From positions 1-13,356 of the forward strand of contig DKGH01000046.1 of assembly GCA_002453165.1 (NCBI GenBank): a stretch of DNA of 13,356 bases, given 5' to 3'. Shown here in pieces: positions 1 through 7,380 of the stretch (position 1 is its first letter; each line of letters opens with the position of its first letter). The notes under the pieces were generated by a model. That model saw only the letters and a list, made by a program, of their open reading frames with translations, had not been told where the DNA came from and ran no database searches. The translations under genes and the position numbers were made by a program. This stretch comes from Verrucomicrobia bacterium UBA6775 (GTDB taxonomy: Bacteria; Verrucomicrobiota; Verrucomicrobiia; Limisphaerales; UBA1096).

Positions 1-1749
1 CAGCCTTGGCGCGGCTAAAGTCAGCGCGCGTGTGCCGGCCAGCTTGGCTGCTTGGGCGCGGATCTCGGCATCGTTGTCTGCAAATGGAAGCCGCTTGGCC
101 AAGCGCTTGTCTCGCTGCTGGTCGGCGTCAAACTGGCCAAGGCCCCACATCGCGTGCACGCGCGCGAGCCGGTCGCCCTTGGGATCGGTGGCCAGGCCAA
201 GCAACTCATCAAACCGATCGCGCCTAGCCAACTCGAACTGCGCCTCGAGCCGAATCCGCTGATCCGCATGGGCGAGCAGATAGACGAGGAACGAATTCGT
301 GTGGCTGCCGAAATCGCTACGGAGCAGCTTGGCGACCTGTTTGCGCTGCTCCGATTTTCGAATCGCCGGATCGTCGACCACCCAGATGCTGCCAAGTTCG
401 TTGGGCTGCCATTTGCCGTCCCAGTTGGCGACGTACAGCGAGCCGTCTGGGCCGAAGTTGATAGCGCTGGCCATCATCCCGAACAGGAAAATGTGTTCGT
501 CGACCATCTTAAAATACGCGCCCTTCGGCTTGGTCTTGAATGCGGTCACCTTTTGCACGGGAAACTCGCACAGGAAAAACGCGCCCTTATAGCGGTCGTT
601 CAATGCCGTACCCGGGTTGTACTTGAAGCCGCCCGGACCAACGGAAAATTCGCTCATTGGCGGCGTGATGTAGGCGGCCTGCCCGGGCCAGTGCGGGAGC
701 CAAAGTTTTTCATCGATCCACGGACAATACTCCGGTGTCTGGGTGCGGCCGGGCCAGCCCCCTTTTTTGAATTGCCAGTTCAAACGCCAGCCGGAATCGC
801 TTCCCTCGGTGATGTAGACGAACCGTTCGCGTTCCTCGCGGATGTCGCCGTCGTTGTCCACCGAGAACAGGTTACCGAACTCGTCAAATGCCAGTTCCTG
901 CACATTGCGCAGCCCGGTGGCAAACACCTCGAGGTCGCTGCCGTCCCAGTTGCATCGCAGCACGCCGCCGGTGTTCGGGTGATGCAGCAGCCGACCCTCG
1001 CGCGTACGAACCGAGAAGCCGTTGTCGCCGACCGAAAAGTACAGCTTCCCGTCCGGCCCGACCGTCAGCCCGTGCAGGTCGTGACCGTCAAACGCAGCAT
1101 GCACGCCGAACCCGTGAAAAAACACCTCTCGCTTGTCGGCGTAGCCATCCTCGTCGATGTCATTCAACTTCCAGACATCCGGGTAAATTGTGGCGAACAC
1201 ATCACCCCGGTACGGGAGTACCCCGGCCATCACGCCATTGATCTCCTGATTGAACCCCTCGGCAAACACCTTGGCGACATCGGCTTTGCCGTCATCGTCG
1301 GTGTCCTGCAGCAGATGAATCCGCTCCTTGACCGCCATCAAGTCGCGCCAATCGTGCGAGCCGTCCCCGTTCCGGTCTGCCAGCCACGACTTGTTTTGTT
1401 CGCTGAGTTCAGGCGCCATCTTTGTTCGGAACATCCGGCGCAACTGCGGGATGGTCTCACTCGAAAGATCGTCGATTACCCATTCCTTGTGACTACGAAT
1501 GTCAATATCCACCGTGCCACGGCGAGCGGTCTCCACCACGTACAACCGACCCTCGTAGTCGAAACTCAGCGCGACCGGATTGAGCAACATCGGCTGCCTT
1601 GCCCACTCCGTCAGGCGCAACGACTTGTCGTGCAGCTCAAACGGAATCTGAACCCGGGGATTCTGCCCAAGCGCCTGGCCAAGCCCGAGGATCATGCCCA
1701 AGACCCAGACCGAGGGCAGTGCAATTGGTTTGAAATTATTCGTTAGCAC
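1..1749 (-). CDS. Secreted PVC-type membrane-bound dehydrogenase-domain protein (5' part, runs off the left edge)
   Basis: Reading the minus strand from a GTG at 1749-1747 gives 583 codons without a stop down to base 1, so the 3' end lies outside the window. The GTG start is chosen because it gives a full signal peptide: NNFK, a hydrophobic core to about residue 24, then GQALGQN. The ATG at 1695 would remove most of it. The body resembles the N-terminal beta-propeller domain of PVC 'putative membrane-bound dehydrogenase' proteins (NPVALSFDYEGRLYVVE, HGLTVGPDGKLYFSVGD, TGLRNVQELAFDEFGNLF, INFGPDGSLYVANWDG). It carries three Asp-rich EF-hand-like loops: DRNGDGSHDW near residue 123, DTDDDGKAD near 150 and DIDEDGYAD near 195. 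From about residue 485, helical HEAT-like sequence begins. In this family a CxxCH cytochrome domain often follows, but that would be outside the window. Role inferred: periplasmic oxidation of sugars or alcohols. Family call fairly sure; substrate unknown. Confidence 0.85.
   Translation of the reverse strand, partial: MLTNNFKPIALPSVWVLGMILGLGQALGQNPRVQIPFELHDKSLRLTEWARQPMLLNPVALSFDYEGRLYVVETARRGTVDIDIRSHKEWVIDDLSSETIPQLRRMFRTKMAPELSEQNKSWLADRNGDGSHDWRDLMAVKERIHLLQDTDDDGKADVAKVFAEGFNQEINGVMAGVLPYRGDVFATIYPDVWKLNDIDEDGYADKREVFFHGFGVHAAFDGHDLHGLTVGPDGKLYFSVGDNGFSVRTREGRLLHHPNTGGVLRCNWDGSDLEVFATGLRNVQELAFDEFGNLFSVDNDGDIREERERFVYITEGSDSGWRLNWQFKKGGWPGRTQTPEYCPWIDEKLWLPHWPGQAAYITPPMSEFSVGPGGFKYNPGTALNDRYKGAFFLCEFPVQKVTAFKTKPKGAYFKMVDEHIFLFGMMASAINFGPDGSLYVANWDGKWQPNELGSIWVVDDPAIRKSEQRKQVAKLLRSDFGSHTNSFLVYLLAHADQRIRLEAQFELARRDRFDELLGLATDPKGDRLARVHAMWGLGQFDADQQRDKRLAKRLPFADNDAEIRAQAAKLAGTRALTLAAPRL
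91..111. repeat. Palindromic repeat, in-gene near-copy (RLAKRL frame)
   Basis: This copy matches the long 21-bp form of the dispersed palindrome at 19 of 21 positions, and contains CGCTTGGCCAAGCGCTTG exactly. It lies inside the minus-strand dehydrogenase-domain gene, in the helical C-terminal part, where it is read as KRLAKRL. It does not disturb the frame. Confidence 0.8.
1666..1686. repeat. Degenerate palindromic repeat inside a signal-peptide coding region
   Basis: On the minus strand this reads GGGCTTGGCCAGGCGCTTGG, a diverged copy of the dispersed palindrome with about 18 of 21 positions matching. It encodes GLGQALG in the hydrophobic and cleavage part of the signal peptide of the minus-strand dehydrogenase-domain protein. 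Leu/Gly/Ala-rich signal peptides could produce some similarity by chance, so the link to the exact copies is probable rather than certain. Confidence 0.55.
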
Positions 1750-1815
1750 GGTACGCCGGGATTGTCTCCGGTTCCTTGTCCAATTCAACCTTTCATTAGT
1801 CTCTTGGAAACTGTT

Positions 1816-1841
1816 GCGCTTGGCCAAGCGCTTGGCTTGAC
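1816..1841 (+). repeat. Palindromic repeat, exact copy with 12-bp-period extension, between divergent genes
   Basis: The exact 16-bp core GCGCTTGGCCAAGCGC lies at 1816-1831 and is followed by TTGGCTTGAC. The same 26 bases recur at 3224-3249. It sits in the 156-bp gap between the divergent dehydrogenase-domain gene (start 1749) and the oxidoreductase gene (start 1906). It is the only exact copy not placed just after a stop codon. The terminal TTGACG resembles a sigma-70 -35 box, but no convincing -10 box follows at 16-18 bases. Confidence 0.9.
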
Positions 1842-1905
1842 GCCTCCAGTGTTGAGGGGGAGGATGGCCGCACCCAGTTTGATTATGACAACTCCTCAAG
1901 TTTCC

Positions 1906-3213
1906 ATGATTCGTCGTCGTGCTTTTCTCAAGACTGCTGCTGTGGCCGGTGCCGGCGTGACGTTCCCGATGGTGGTGCCGCGGCGGGTGTTCGGTGCCAA
2001 CGAACGGCTCAACGTCGCTGCGATTGGTTCCGGCGGCAAGGGGCAGGTCGATATCGACGGCTGCGAAAGCCAAAACATCGTCGCGCTTTGTGACGTCGAT
2101 CCCGGCAGGGCGGCGCATATGTTCAAGCGTCACGCCAAGGCGCCGAAGTATGCCGACTTTCGCAAGATGCTGGAAAAGGAGGCCAAGCACATCGATGCGG
2201 TGATCGTGTCCACCCCGGATCACACCCATGCCCCCGCCGCCGCGATGGCCATCCGGCTGGGCAAACATGTCTACTGTCAAAAACCGCTGACGCACTCCGT
2301 TTTCGAGGCACGCGTGCTGACTGATCTCGCGCGCAAACATAAGGTCGCCACGCAGATGGGCAATCAGGGTCATTCCAACCCGGACTCGCGTCGGTACGTT
2401 GAGTTGATTCAAGCCGGTGTGCTGGGTGACGTGAAGGAGGTGCACATCTGGACGGATCGACCCATCTGGCCGCAGGGCATAGGCCGCCCGGCCGGTTCGC
2501 CGCCTGTGCCGAAGGGGCTGGACTGGGATCTGTGGCTGGGGCCGGCGCAGGAGCGGCCGTATCACCCCGCCTATCATCCATTCAAGTGGCGCGGGTTTTG
2601 GGACTTTGGCACCGGCGCGGTGGGTGACATGGGTTGCCACAACTCCGACCTCGCCTACTGGTCTCTCGACCTGCGCAACCCCACTACACTTTCGGCAGAG
2701 TCTTCTGACAACAACCCGGAGACCGCTCCCAAGTGGTCGGTCATCACCTATCACTTCCCCAAGCAGGGCAAGCGCAAGCCGGTCAAGGTCGTCTGGTATG
2801 ATGGCGGCAAAAAACCGGATCCCGCTCTGGCCGGGCAAAAGTCGCTACCCGGCAACGGCTCCATTCTTATCGGCAGCAAGGACTCACTTTACATTCCGAT
2901 GTACTGGGGCAAGGGGACATTTCTCTCGGGAGCAACCGAGGTGGATCACAAGGATGTGCCGGAGAAGTTTGAGAAACCAAAGGACTTCAATCGGCACCAC
3001 TACCTCGAGTGGATCGATGCCTGCAAGGGAGGCCAGCCGGCTTGGTCGAATTTTGATTATGCCGGGCCGATGACCGAGGCGATGCTGCTTGGCCTGGTGG
3101 CACTGCGCACCGGCGAGAAGATCGAGTGGGACGCCAAAAAGATGCGCGTCATCAACCTGCCCGAGGCAAACGAACTGGTCCGCCGCGAATACCGCAAGGG
3201 CTGGGTGCTCTAA
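1906..3213 (+). CDS. Tat-exported Gfo/Idh/MocA family NAD(P)-dependent oxidoreductase
   Basis: The 435-residue product begins MIRRRAFLKTAAVAGAG, a twin-arginine signal (RRxFLK) followed by a hydrophobic stretch, so it is probably exported folded with its cofactor. A Rossmann fold follows (NVAAIGSGGKG at residues 36-46, IVALCDVD at 58-65). The family dinucleotide/substrate element VSTPDHTH...GKHVYCQKPLTH (101-130) has QKP where many members have EKP. The C-terminal half (HNSDLAYWSLDLRNP near 245) fits the bacterial Gfo/Idh C-terminal domain. Known relatives act on sugars or cyclitols; the substrate here cannot be read. In-frame ATGs at 1864, 1885 and 1762 are alternatives. The 1864 start has GAGG about 6 bases upstream, but 1906 places the Tat motif next to the N-terminus. 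Divergent from the dehydrogenase-domain gene. Confidence 0.92.
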   Translation: MIRRRAFLKTAAVAGAGVTFPMVVPRRVFGANERLNVAAIGSGGKGQVDIDGCESQNIVALCDVDPGRAAHMFKRHAKAPKYADFRKMLEKEAKHIDAVIVSTPDHTHAPAAAMAIRLGKHVYCQKPLTHSVFEARVLTDLARKHKVATQMGNQGHSNPDSRRYVELIQAGVLGDVKEVHIWTDRPIWPQGIGRPAGSPPVPKGLDWDLWLGPAQERPYHPAYHPFKWRGFWDFGTGAVGDMGCHNSDLAYWSLDLRNPTTLSAESSDNNPETAPKWSVITYHFPKQGKRKPVKVVWYDGGKKPDPALAGQKSLPGNGSILIGSKDSLYIPMYWGKGTFLSGATEVDHKDVPEKFEKPKDFNRHHYLEWIDACKGGQPAWSNFDYAGPMTEAMLLGLVALRTGEKIEWDAKKMRVINLPEANELVRREYRKGWVL

Positions 3214-3223
3214 CAGGCGGGCT

Positions 3224-3249
3224 GCGCTTGGCCAAGCGCTTGGCTTGAC
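3224..3249 (+). repeat. Palindromic repeat, exact copy with extension, after the oxidoreductase stop
   Basis: The exact 16-bp core lies at 3224-3239, 10 bases after the TAA ending at 3213, and extends rightward with TTGGCTTGAC. Identity with the copy at 1816 covers 26 bases, beyond the palindrome itself. The two copies therefore flank the oxidoreductase gene as long direct repeats. Confidence 0.92.
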
Positions 3250-3288
3250 TTGCTCGTGGTGGCGGTGTACTCCGCCTGCCGCTTTGTT

Positions 3289-3316
3289 GGATCCGCAGCG
3301 TTGTGGATCCTTTCTT
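3289..3316 (+). terminator. Candidate intrinsic terminator after the oxidoreductase gene
   Basis: GGATCCGCA (3289-3297) pairs with TGTGGATCC (3302-3310) over nine base pairs, one of them G-T, around a GCGT loop, and TTTCTT follows. This lies 75 bases after the oxidoreductase stop and 60 before the helicase start, so it would separate the two units. The T-tract is short and interrupted. A second GC hairpin (GGCGG 3261-3265 with CCGCC 3272-3276) lies just upstream. Confidence 0.5.
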
Positions 3317-3370
3317 CGCTATTCTCTGGCGGCCGAAATACAATCCAACTTGGCCAAGCCGGATTCGTTC

Positions 3371-4834
3371 ATGAGTAATCCGAATAAAAATAACCGCAGG
3401 CGTAGTGGCAAAAAAAACCGGCCAAGCGGTTCGAAATCTCCCCGACGCGGTGGTCCTGGCAGGACTTCCGGTGGTCGTGGTGGCGGCTTTAAGGGTAGGC
3501 GGAAACCGCCAGTTCGTGAAAAACGGGAGCCGTTGGAGGCGATCCGGATGGAAGGCGTGTTCGACTCGGTGATTCCCGAGATCCAGCACGCGCTGCGCCG
3601 GGAACATTACGAGATGCCGACCCCGGTTCAGGCTCAGGCCATCCCGCCGCAGGTCGCCGGTGATGATCTGTTTGGCAGCGCACAAACGGGAACCGGCAAG
3701 ACGGCGGCTTTTACGATTCCTCTGTTGCAGGAACTGTCCAGCTATCGTAAACGCCCGGACAGCGGATGTCCCCGGGCATTGATTTTGGCACCCACTCGAG
3801 AACTCGCCGCGCAAATCGGTGATAGCATTGCGACGTACGGTCGATTTCTGCACGTATCGCACACGGTGATTTTTGGCGGTGTGGGGCAGCGACCGCAGGA
3901 GCTGGCGCTGGATCGCGGAGTCGATATCGTCGTCGCCACGCCTGGCCGATTACTGGATTTGATGGGGCAGGGCCATGTGGATTTGTCACAGGTCGAGACA
4001 TTCATTCTGGACGAGGCGGACCGCATGCTCGACATGGGTTTCATCCCGGATATCGAAAAGGTGATCGCCCGGTTGCCGGAGGATCGGCGCAACGGTTTTT
4101 TTTCCGCGACCGTGCCCATGGCGGTCGAGGAATTAGCCGGAAAGATTTTGGTGAACCCGGTCCGGGTAAAGATCGATCCTGAAAAACCGACGGTCGATAA
4201 AATAGACCAACGCTTGTTGTACGTGGATCGAGCCAAGAAGGATGACCTGTTGATTGACATGATTCGCAGGCGGAAAATCAAGCGGGCGATCGTCTTCGTG
4301 AAAATGAAGTACCGGGCGAGCCGCGTTTGTGATCGGCTGGGACGCGCCGGAATTTCCTCCGAACCGATTCATGGGAACAAATCTCAGGCAGCTCGAACCC
4401 GTGCGCTGGAGCAGTTTAAAAAGGGAAAAGTCAAGGTGCTGGTCGCAACCGACATTGCCGCCCGGGGAATCGACGTGGACGACATTACTGATGTCTTCAA
4501 TTACGACCTGCCGGTTGAGGCGGAAACCTATGTCCACCGGATTGGCCGCACCGCCCGGGCCGGGGCTGAAGGGCACGCGTGGACATTTTGCAGCAAGGAT
4601 GACGTCGACCTTTTGCGAGACGTGGAGCGTTTTATCAAGCGGCCGATCCTGGATGAGACCGACCATGAGTATCATCGTGAGTCGTTTCTTAATATGGTTC
4701 GCAACTTCAAGACGTCCCGTCGCAAGGAGGCCCAAAAACGGAATAAGACGAAAAAGCCGAAGCGTTGGGCACTGAAGAAGAAGCCGCGTTCGATCAGGGA
4801 GCTTTCAGGCGGCGGCGGGGAGCGAAACAGCTGA
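3371..4834 (+). CDS. DEAD-box ATP-dependent RNA helicase, RhlE type
   Basis: The 487-residue product shows the full DEAD-box motif order: F64 with PTPVQ (83-87, Q motif), AQTGTGKT (104-111, Walker A), PTRELA (141-146), TPGR (190-193), DEAD (214-217, Walker B), SAT (245-247), IVFVKMK (307-313), VATDIAARGIDV (358-369) and HRIGRTARAG (389-398). These are the ATP- and RNA-binding elements of the two RecA-like domains. The N-terminal ~50 residues are basic and Gly/Arg-rich (RRGGPGRTSGGRGGGF) and the C-terminus is Lys-rich (KKPKRWALKKKPR); both are probably unstructured RNA-binding tails. Such helicases remodel RNA in ribosome assembly, decay or cold adaptation. The ATG at 3371 is chosen because upstream in-frame sequence overlaps the oxidoreductase gene and the repeat; no Shine-Dalgarno is visible. 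Confidence 0.95.
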   Translation: MSNPNKNNRRRSGKKNRPSGSKSPRRGGPGRTSGGRGGGFKGRRKPPVREKREPLEAIRMEGVFDSVIPEIQHALRREHYEMPTPVQAQAIPPQVAGDDLFGSAQTGTGKTAAFTIPLLQELSSYRKRPDSGCPRALILAPTRELAAQIGDSIATYGRFLHVSHTVIFGGVGQRPQELALDRGVDIVVATPGRLLDLMGQGHVDLSQVETFILDEADRMLDMGFIPDIEKVIARLPEDRRNGFFSATVPMAVEELAGKILVNPVRVKIDPEKPTVDKIDQRLLYVDRAKKDDLLIDMIRRRKIKRAIVFVKMKYRASRVCDRLGRAGISSEPIHGNKSQAARTRALEQFKKGKVKVLVATDIAARGIDVDDITDVFNYDLPVEAETYVHRIGRTARAGAEGHAWTFCSKDDVDLLRDVERFIKRPILDETDHEYHRESFLNMVRNFKTSRRKEAQKRNKTKKPKRWALKKKPRSIRELSGGGGERNS

Positions 4835-4839
4835 TGTCA

Positions 4840-4855
4840 GCGCTTGGCCAAGCGC
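4840..4855. repeat. Palindromic repeat, exact 16-bp copy after the helicase stop
   Basis: The exact core begins five bases after the TGA ending at 4834 and has no 12-bp-period extension on either side. It occupies most of the 44-bp gap before the histidinol-phosphatase start. The next T-run (TTTTT at 4870-4874) is too far away for a standard intrinsic terminator. Confidence 0.92.
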
Positions 4856-4878
4856 GGATTCTTGCCTAGTTTTTCGCC

Positions 4879-5679
4879 GTGGGAAAGCCGCCGGATTATC
4901 ACATGCACACCCCTCTCTGCCGCCATGCGGAGGGAGAGCCGACCGAGTATGCCGCCCAGGCAGCCAGCCTTGGCCTCACTGAGATCGGCTTTACCGAGCA
5001 CGCTCCAATGCCGGATGATGATTTTGATGACTGGCGGATGCTCGAAAGCGAGCTGGATCTTTATCATGAAAAACTAGATCAAGCTGAGAGGGACAATCCG
5101 AATGTCACCATTCGCAGGAGTTTGGAGATTGACTACCTCCCCGGTTACAAAGAATGGATCAAAAGCTTGACCAAGCGCTACAATTGGGATTATTTGATCG
5201 GATCAGTGCATTACATTGGAGAAAAATGGAGTTTTGATCATCCTGATAAGCGCGATACATGGGAGGGGAAAGACCTGAATCAAGTTTGGATGGAATATTA
5301 TGGTCTTTTAGTGGAGTCTGTGTCTCTTGGTATTTTTGATATTATTGGCCATTGTGACTTGATTAAGGTGTTTGGCGACCGCCCTGAAGGGGAGTTGTCC
5401 CAGTTGTGGCGGCCGTTTCTTGAGGCAGTGAAGCAAAGCGACATTGCCATCGAGATTAACACAGGCGGGATTCACAAACCGTGTGGAGAGATGTATCCGG
5501 AGCCGGCGTTGTTGGAAATGGCGGGCGGGATGGGGGTTGGGTTGACGTTTGGCTCCGATGCCCACAAGTCGGCGCGGGTGGGTGAAAATTTTGATGCTGC
5601 GGTCGAGTTGGCCAAGCGGAGTGGCTTCACGGAGTATCGCCGTTTTGCCGGAGGCCAATACGAGTCTGTGCCGTTTTGA
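4879..5679 (+). CDS. hisJ: PHP-domain histidinol-phosphatase (HisJ/HisK family)
   Basis: The 266-residue product matches the PHP phosphoesterase family that removes phosphate from L-histidinol phosphate in histidine synthesis. Probable metal ligands are visible in order: H8-M-H10, H16 in CRHAEGEP, E40-H41 (GFTEHAP), E83 (EIDYLPG), H111 (GSVHYIG), H158-x-D160 (IGHCDLIKVFG) and D227-x-H229 (GSDAH). The substrate-side motif EINTGGIHKPCGEMYP is also typical. The start is forced: an in-frame TAG lies at 4867 and the GTG at 4879 is the only start codon before the HMH motif. No other his genes are in the window. The middle of the gene (about 5070-5370) is visibly richer in A and T than its neighbours. 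Two in-gene near-copies of the palindrome occur. Phosphatase specificity comes from family resemblance. Confidence 0.9.
   Translation: MGKPPDYHMHTPLCRHAEGEPTEYAAQAASLGLTEIGFTEHAPMPDDDFDDWRMLESELDLYHEKLDQAERDNPNVTIRRSLEIDYLPGYKEWIKSLTKRYNWDYLIGSVHYIGEKWSFDHPDKRDTWEGKDLNQVWMEYYGLLVESVSLGIFDIIGHCDLIKVFGDRPEGELSQLWRPFLEAVKQSDIAIEINTGGIHKPCGEMYPEPALLEMAGGMGVGLTFGSDAHKSARVGENFDAAVELAKRSGFTEYRRFAGGQYESVPF
5165..5179. repeat. Palindromic repeat near-copy inside the histidinol-phosphatase gene
   Basis: GCTTGACCAAGCGCT differs from the corresponding 15 bases of the dispersed palindrome at a single position. It is read in the RLAKR frame as SLTKRY. A second, shorter piece, TTGGCCAAGCG, lies at 5608-5618 in the same gene and is read as ELAKRS in the same frame. 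Confidence 0.55.
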
Positions 5680-5717
5680 ATTGAAACCCGACCATTTCTG
5701 CCTCCAAATGCCCGCCC

Positions 5718-6266
5718 ATGAGTAATGTCTACGAAGGACCGGTTTTTGTGGTGAAGGATAACATCGACACCGATCAGATTATCCCTGCCCAATACCTAAA
5801 CCTTGTTCCAACGATTCCGGAGGAGTACGAAAAACTCGGCAGCTACGCGCTGATCGGTTTGCCGGAGTCGCTGTATTCAACTCGTTACGTGGACGAGGGC
5901 GAGTTGAACTCAAATTATTCCATCGTGGTTGCCGGTCGTAATTTTGGCTGCGGAAGCTCGCGGGAGCATGCCCCGATCGCGCTTGGCTCTGCCGGGTGCA
6001 AGCTGGTGCTCGCGGAAAGTTTCGCCCGTATCTTTTTCCGTAACTGCGTGGCGACCGGGGAGCTTTATCCGTGCGATGTCACCGAACGACTTTGTGACGT
6101 GTTGAACACCGGCGATGAAGTGCGTGTCGATCTGGACGCGGGCACGGTGGTCAACAAGTCGACCGGGGACGAGTATTCCATCAAGCCGCTGGGCGAGGTG
6201 CGCCCGGTGATCGATGCCGGTGGGCTGTTCAATTTCGCCCGCGAGAACGGCATGATCTCAAAGTAA
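5718..6266 (+). CDS. leuD: 3-isopropylmalate dehydratase small subunit (LeuD)
   Basis: The 182-residue product is the swivelling small subunit of isopropylmalate isomerase, which with the [4Fe-4S] large subunit LeuC converts 2- to 3-isopropylmalate in leucine synthesis. Diagnostic motifs are DNIDTDQIIPAQYL (14-27) and GRNFGCGSSREHAP (73-86), followed by AESFARIFFRNC. The loop after Y26-L27 (YLNL), which contacts the substrate in this family, does not let me exclude the related homoaconitase or methylthioalkylmalate-type small subunits. Length is normal for the short archaeal/bacterial form. The ATG has no Shine-Dalgarno and lies 38 bases after the histidinol-phosphatase stop. LeuC is not in the window. 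Grouping with a histidine-pathway gene suggests amino-acid housekeeping. Confidence 0.92.
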   Translation: MSNVYEGPVFVVKDNIDTDQIIPAQYLNLVPTIPEEYEKLGSYALIGLPESLYSTRYVDEGELNSNYSIVVAGRNFGCGSSREHAPIALGSAGCKLVLAESFARIFFRNCVATGELYPCDVTERLCDVLNTGDEVRVDLDAGTVVNKSTGDEYSIKPLGEVRPVIDAGGLFNFARENGMISK

Positions 6267-6267
6267 A

Positions 6268-6287
6268 CCAAGCGCTTGGCCAAGCGC
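6268..6287 (-). repeat. Palindromic repeat, exact copy with leftward extension, between leuD and mnmA
   Basis: CCAAGCGCTTGGCCAAGCGC starts one base after the leuD TAA and ends ten bases before the mnmA ATG. The exact 16-bp core is 6272-6287. The 12-bp-period extension is on the left, so this copy points opposite to those at 1816 and 3224. It occupies nearly the whole 31-bp gap. Confidence 0.92.
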
Positions 6288-6297
6288 AGTCCTTACC

Positions 6298-7380
6298 ATG
6301 TCTGATTCCGATCCAACACGAGTAGTCGTTGGGCTGAGCGGGGGCGTTGACTCGTCTGCGGCGGCCTCGTTGTTGGTGGAGCAGGGCTACGATGTGGTCG
6401 GCATCACGCTGAAGGTCTGGCCGCAGGATTGCGTGTCGCGTGCGGAGGACAAGTGTTGCGGACCGCAGGCGGTGATGGACGCCCGTTCCGTTGCTGACAA
6501 GCTGGGCATTCCGTATTATCTAATCGATGAGTCGAAGGAATTTCAGCGGGATGTGATTGATTACTTCGCTGCGGAGTACAGGGCCGGGCGCACGCCGAAT
6601 CCGTGCGTGATGTGCAACGAGAAACTGAAGTTTGGCAACCTGATCGACCGCGCAAAAAAACTGGGCGCAAGCTACGTGGCCACCGGCCATTATGCGCGGC
6701 TGGAAAAACGAAACGGCCGCACGGTGATGTTGCGCGGGAGGGATGCCCGCAAGGATCAGACTTACTTTTTGTTTTCGCTCGGGCAGGAGCAGTTGGCGCA
6801 CATGATGTTTCCGCTGGGTGAACTGCAAAAGGCTGAGACCCGTGAGGTGGCGCGCTGCGTGAGCCTCAAGACGGCTGAGAAACAGGAGAGCCAGGAGATT
6901 TGTTTTGTCCCGGACAAGGACTACAAAAAATTCCTGACCACAGCCGGTCTGGTGGAGGAGCATCGGGGGGAGATCGTCGATACCCGCGGGCAGGTGTTGG
7001 GGCATCACGACGGGATTGAATTTTATACCATCGGCCAGCGGAAGGGGCTTGGAATCTCATCGCCGACGCCGCTGTACGTGGTGGAATTGGATCCGGAGAA
7101 CAATCGTGTGGTTGTGGGGGAGGAGGGGTTGTTGCTTCGGTCTGAGTTTTGGATCGACCGTTGCAACTGGATTCCGTTCGAGGATTTGGAGGGGCCGATC
7201 GAGGTCTCGGCCGCGATTCGTTACAATCATCCCGGGGCGGCGGCCACGGTGGAGCCGGCGGAGGATGGCCGGGCGGTCGTCAGGCTCCATGAGCCGCAAC
7301 GGGCGGTGACCCCCGGTCAGGCCTGTGTTTTTTATCAGGACGATCTCGTGGTGGGCGGAGGGTGGATCATGCGTCATTAG
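6298..7380 (+). CDS. mnmA: tRNA-specific 2-thiouridylase MnmA
   Basis: The 360-residue product is the enzyme that activates and thiolates U34 of Lys, Glu and Gln tRNAs, taking sulfur from a persulfide carrier. An ATP-binding PP-loop SGGVDSS is at residues 14-20. The two catalytic cysteines are C103 in PNPCVMCN and C202 in SQEICFVPDKDY. ATGHYAR (128-134) and RKDQTYFLFSL (151-161) are further family blocks, and the C-terminal beta-barrel domain is complete. A Cys-rich element (CVSRAEDKCCG, residues 45-55) follows the first beta-strand pair, as in many bacterial MnmA. The ATG lies 31 bases after leuD, with the palindrome filling the gap and no Shine-Dalgarno. Probably cytoplasmic and co-transcribed with leuD, though this is inferred from spacing only. 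Confidence 0.97.
   Translation: MSDSDPTRVVVGLSGGVDSSAAASLLVEQGYDVVGITLKVWPQDCVSRAEDKCCGPQAVMDARSVADKLGIPYYLIDESKEFQRDVIDYFAAEYRAGRTPNPCVMCNEKLKFGNLIDRAKKLGASYVATGHYARLEKRNGRTVMLRGRDARKDQTYFLFSLGQEQLAHMMFPLGELQKAETREVARCVSLKTAEKQESQEICFVPDKDYKKFLTTAGLVEEHRGEIVDTRGQVLGHHDGIEFYTIGQRKGLGISSPTPLYVVELDPENNRVVVGEEGLLLRSEFWIDRCNWIPFEDLEGPIEVSAAIRYNHPGAAATVEPAEDGRAVVRLHEPQRAVTPGQACVFYQDDLVVGGGWIMRH

Noticed and set aside
52..1746. Plus-strand 564-codon open frame
   Set aside because: It is the antisense shadow of the dehydrogenase-domain gene on the minus strand, which has a signal peptide and clear family motifs. The plus-strand product shows no recognisable domain.
1837..1865. TTGACG at the end of the repeat as a -35 promoter element
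   Set aside because: No -10-like hexamer lies 16-18 bases downstream, and the second copy (TTGACT at 3245) is followed only by TACTCC. The match may simply be part of the repeat.
1762..1905. N-terminal extension of the oxidoreductase from the ATG at 1762
   Set aside because: It would run through the palindrome and place 48 extra residues before the twin-arginine motif, which normally lies near the N-terminus.
3089..3370. N-terminal extension of the helicase from 3089
   Set aside because: It overlaps the oxidoreductase gene in another frame and reads through the repeat and the candidate terminator. The product from 3371 is a complete RhlE-type protein.
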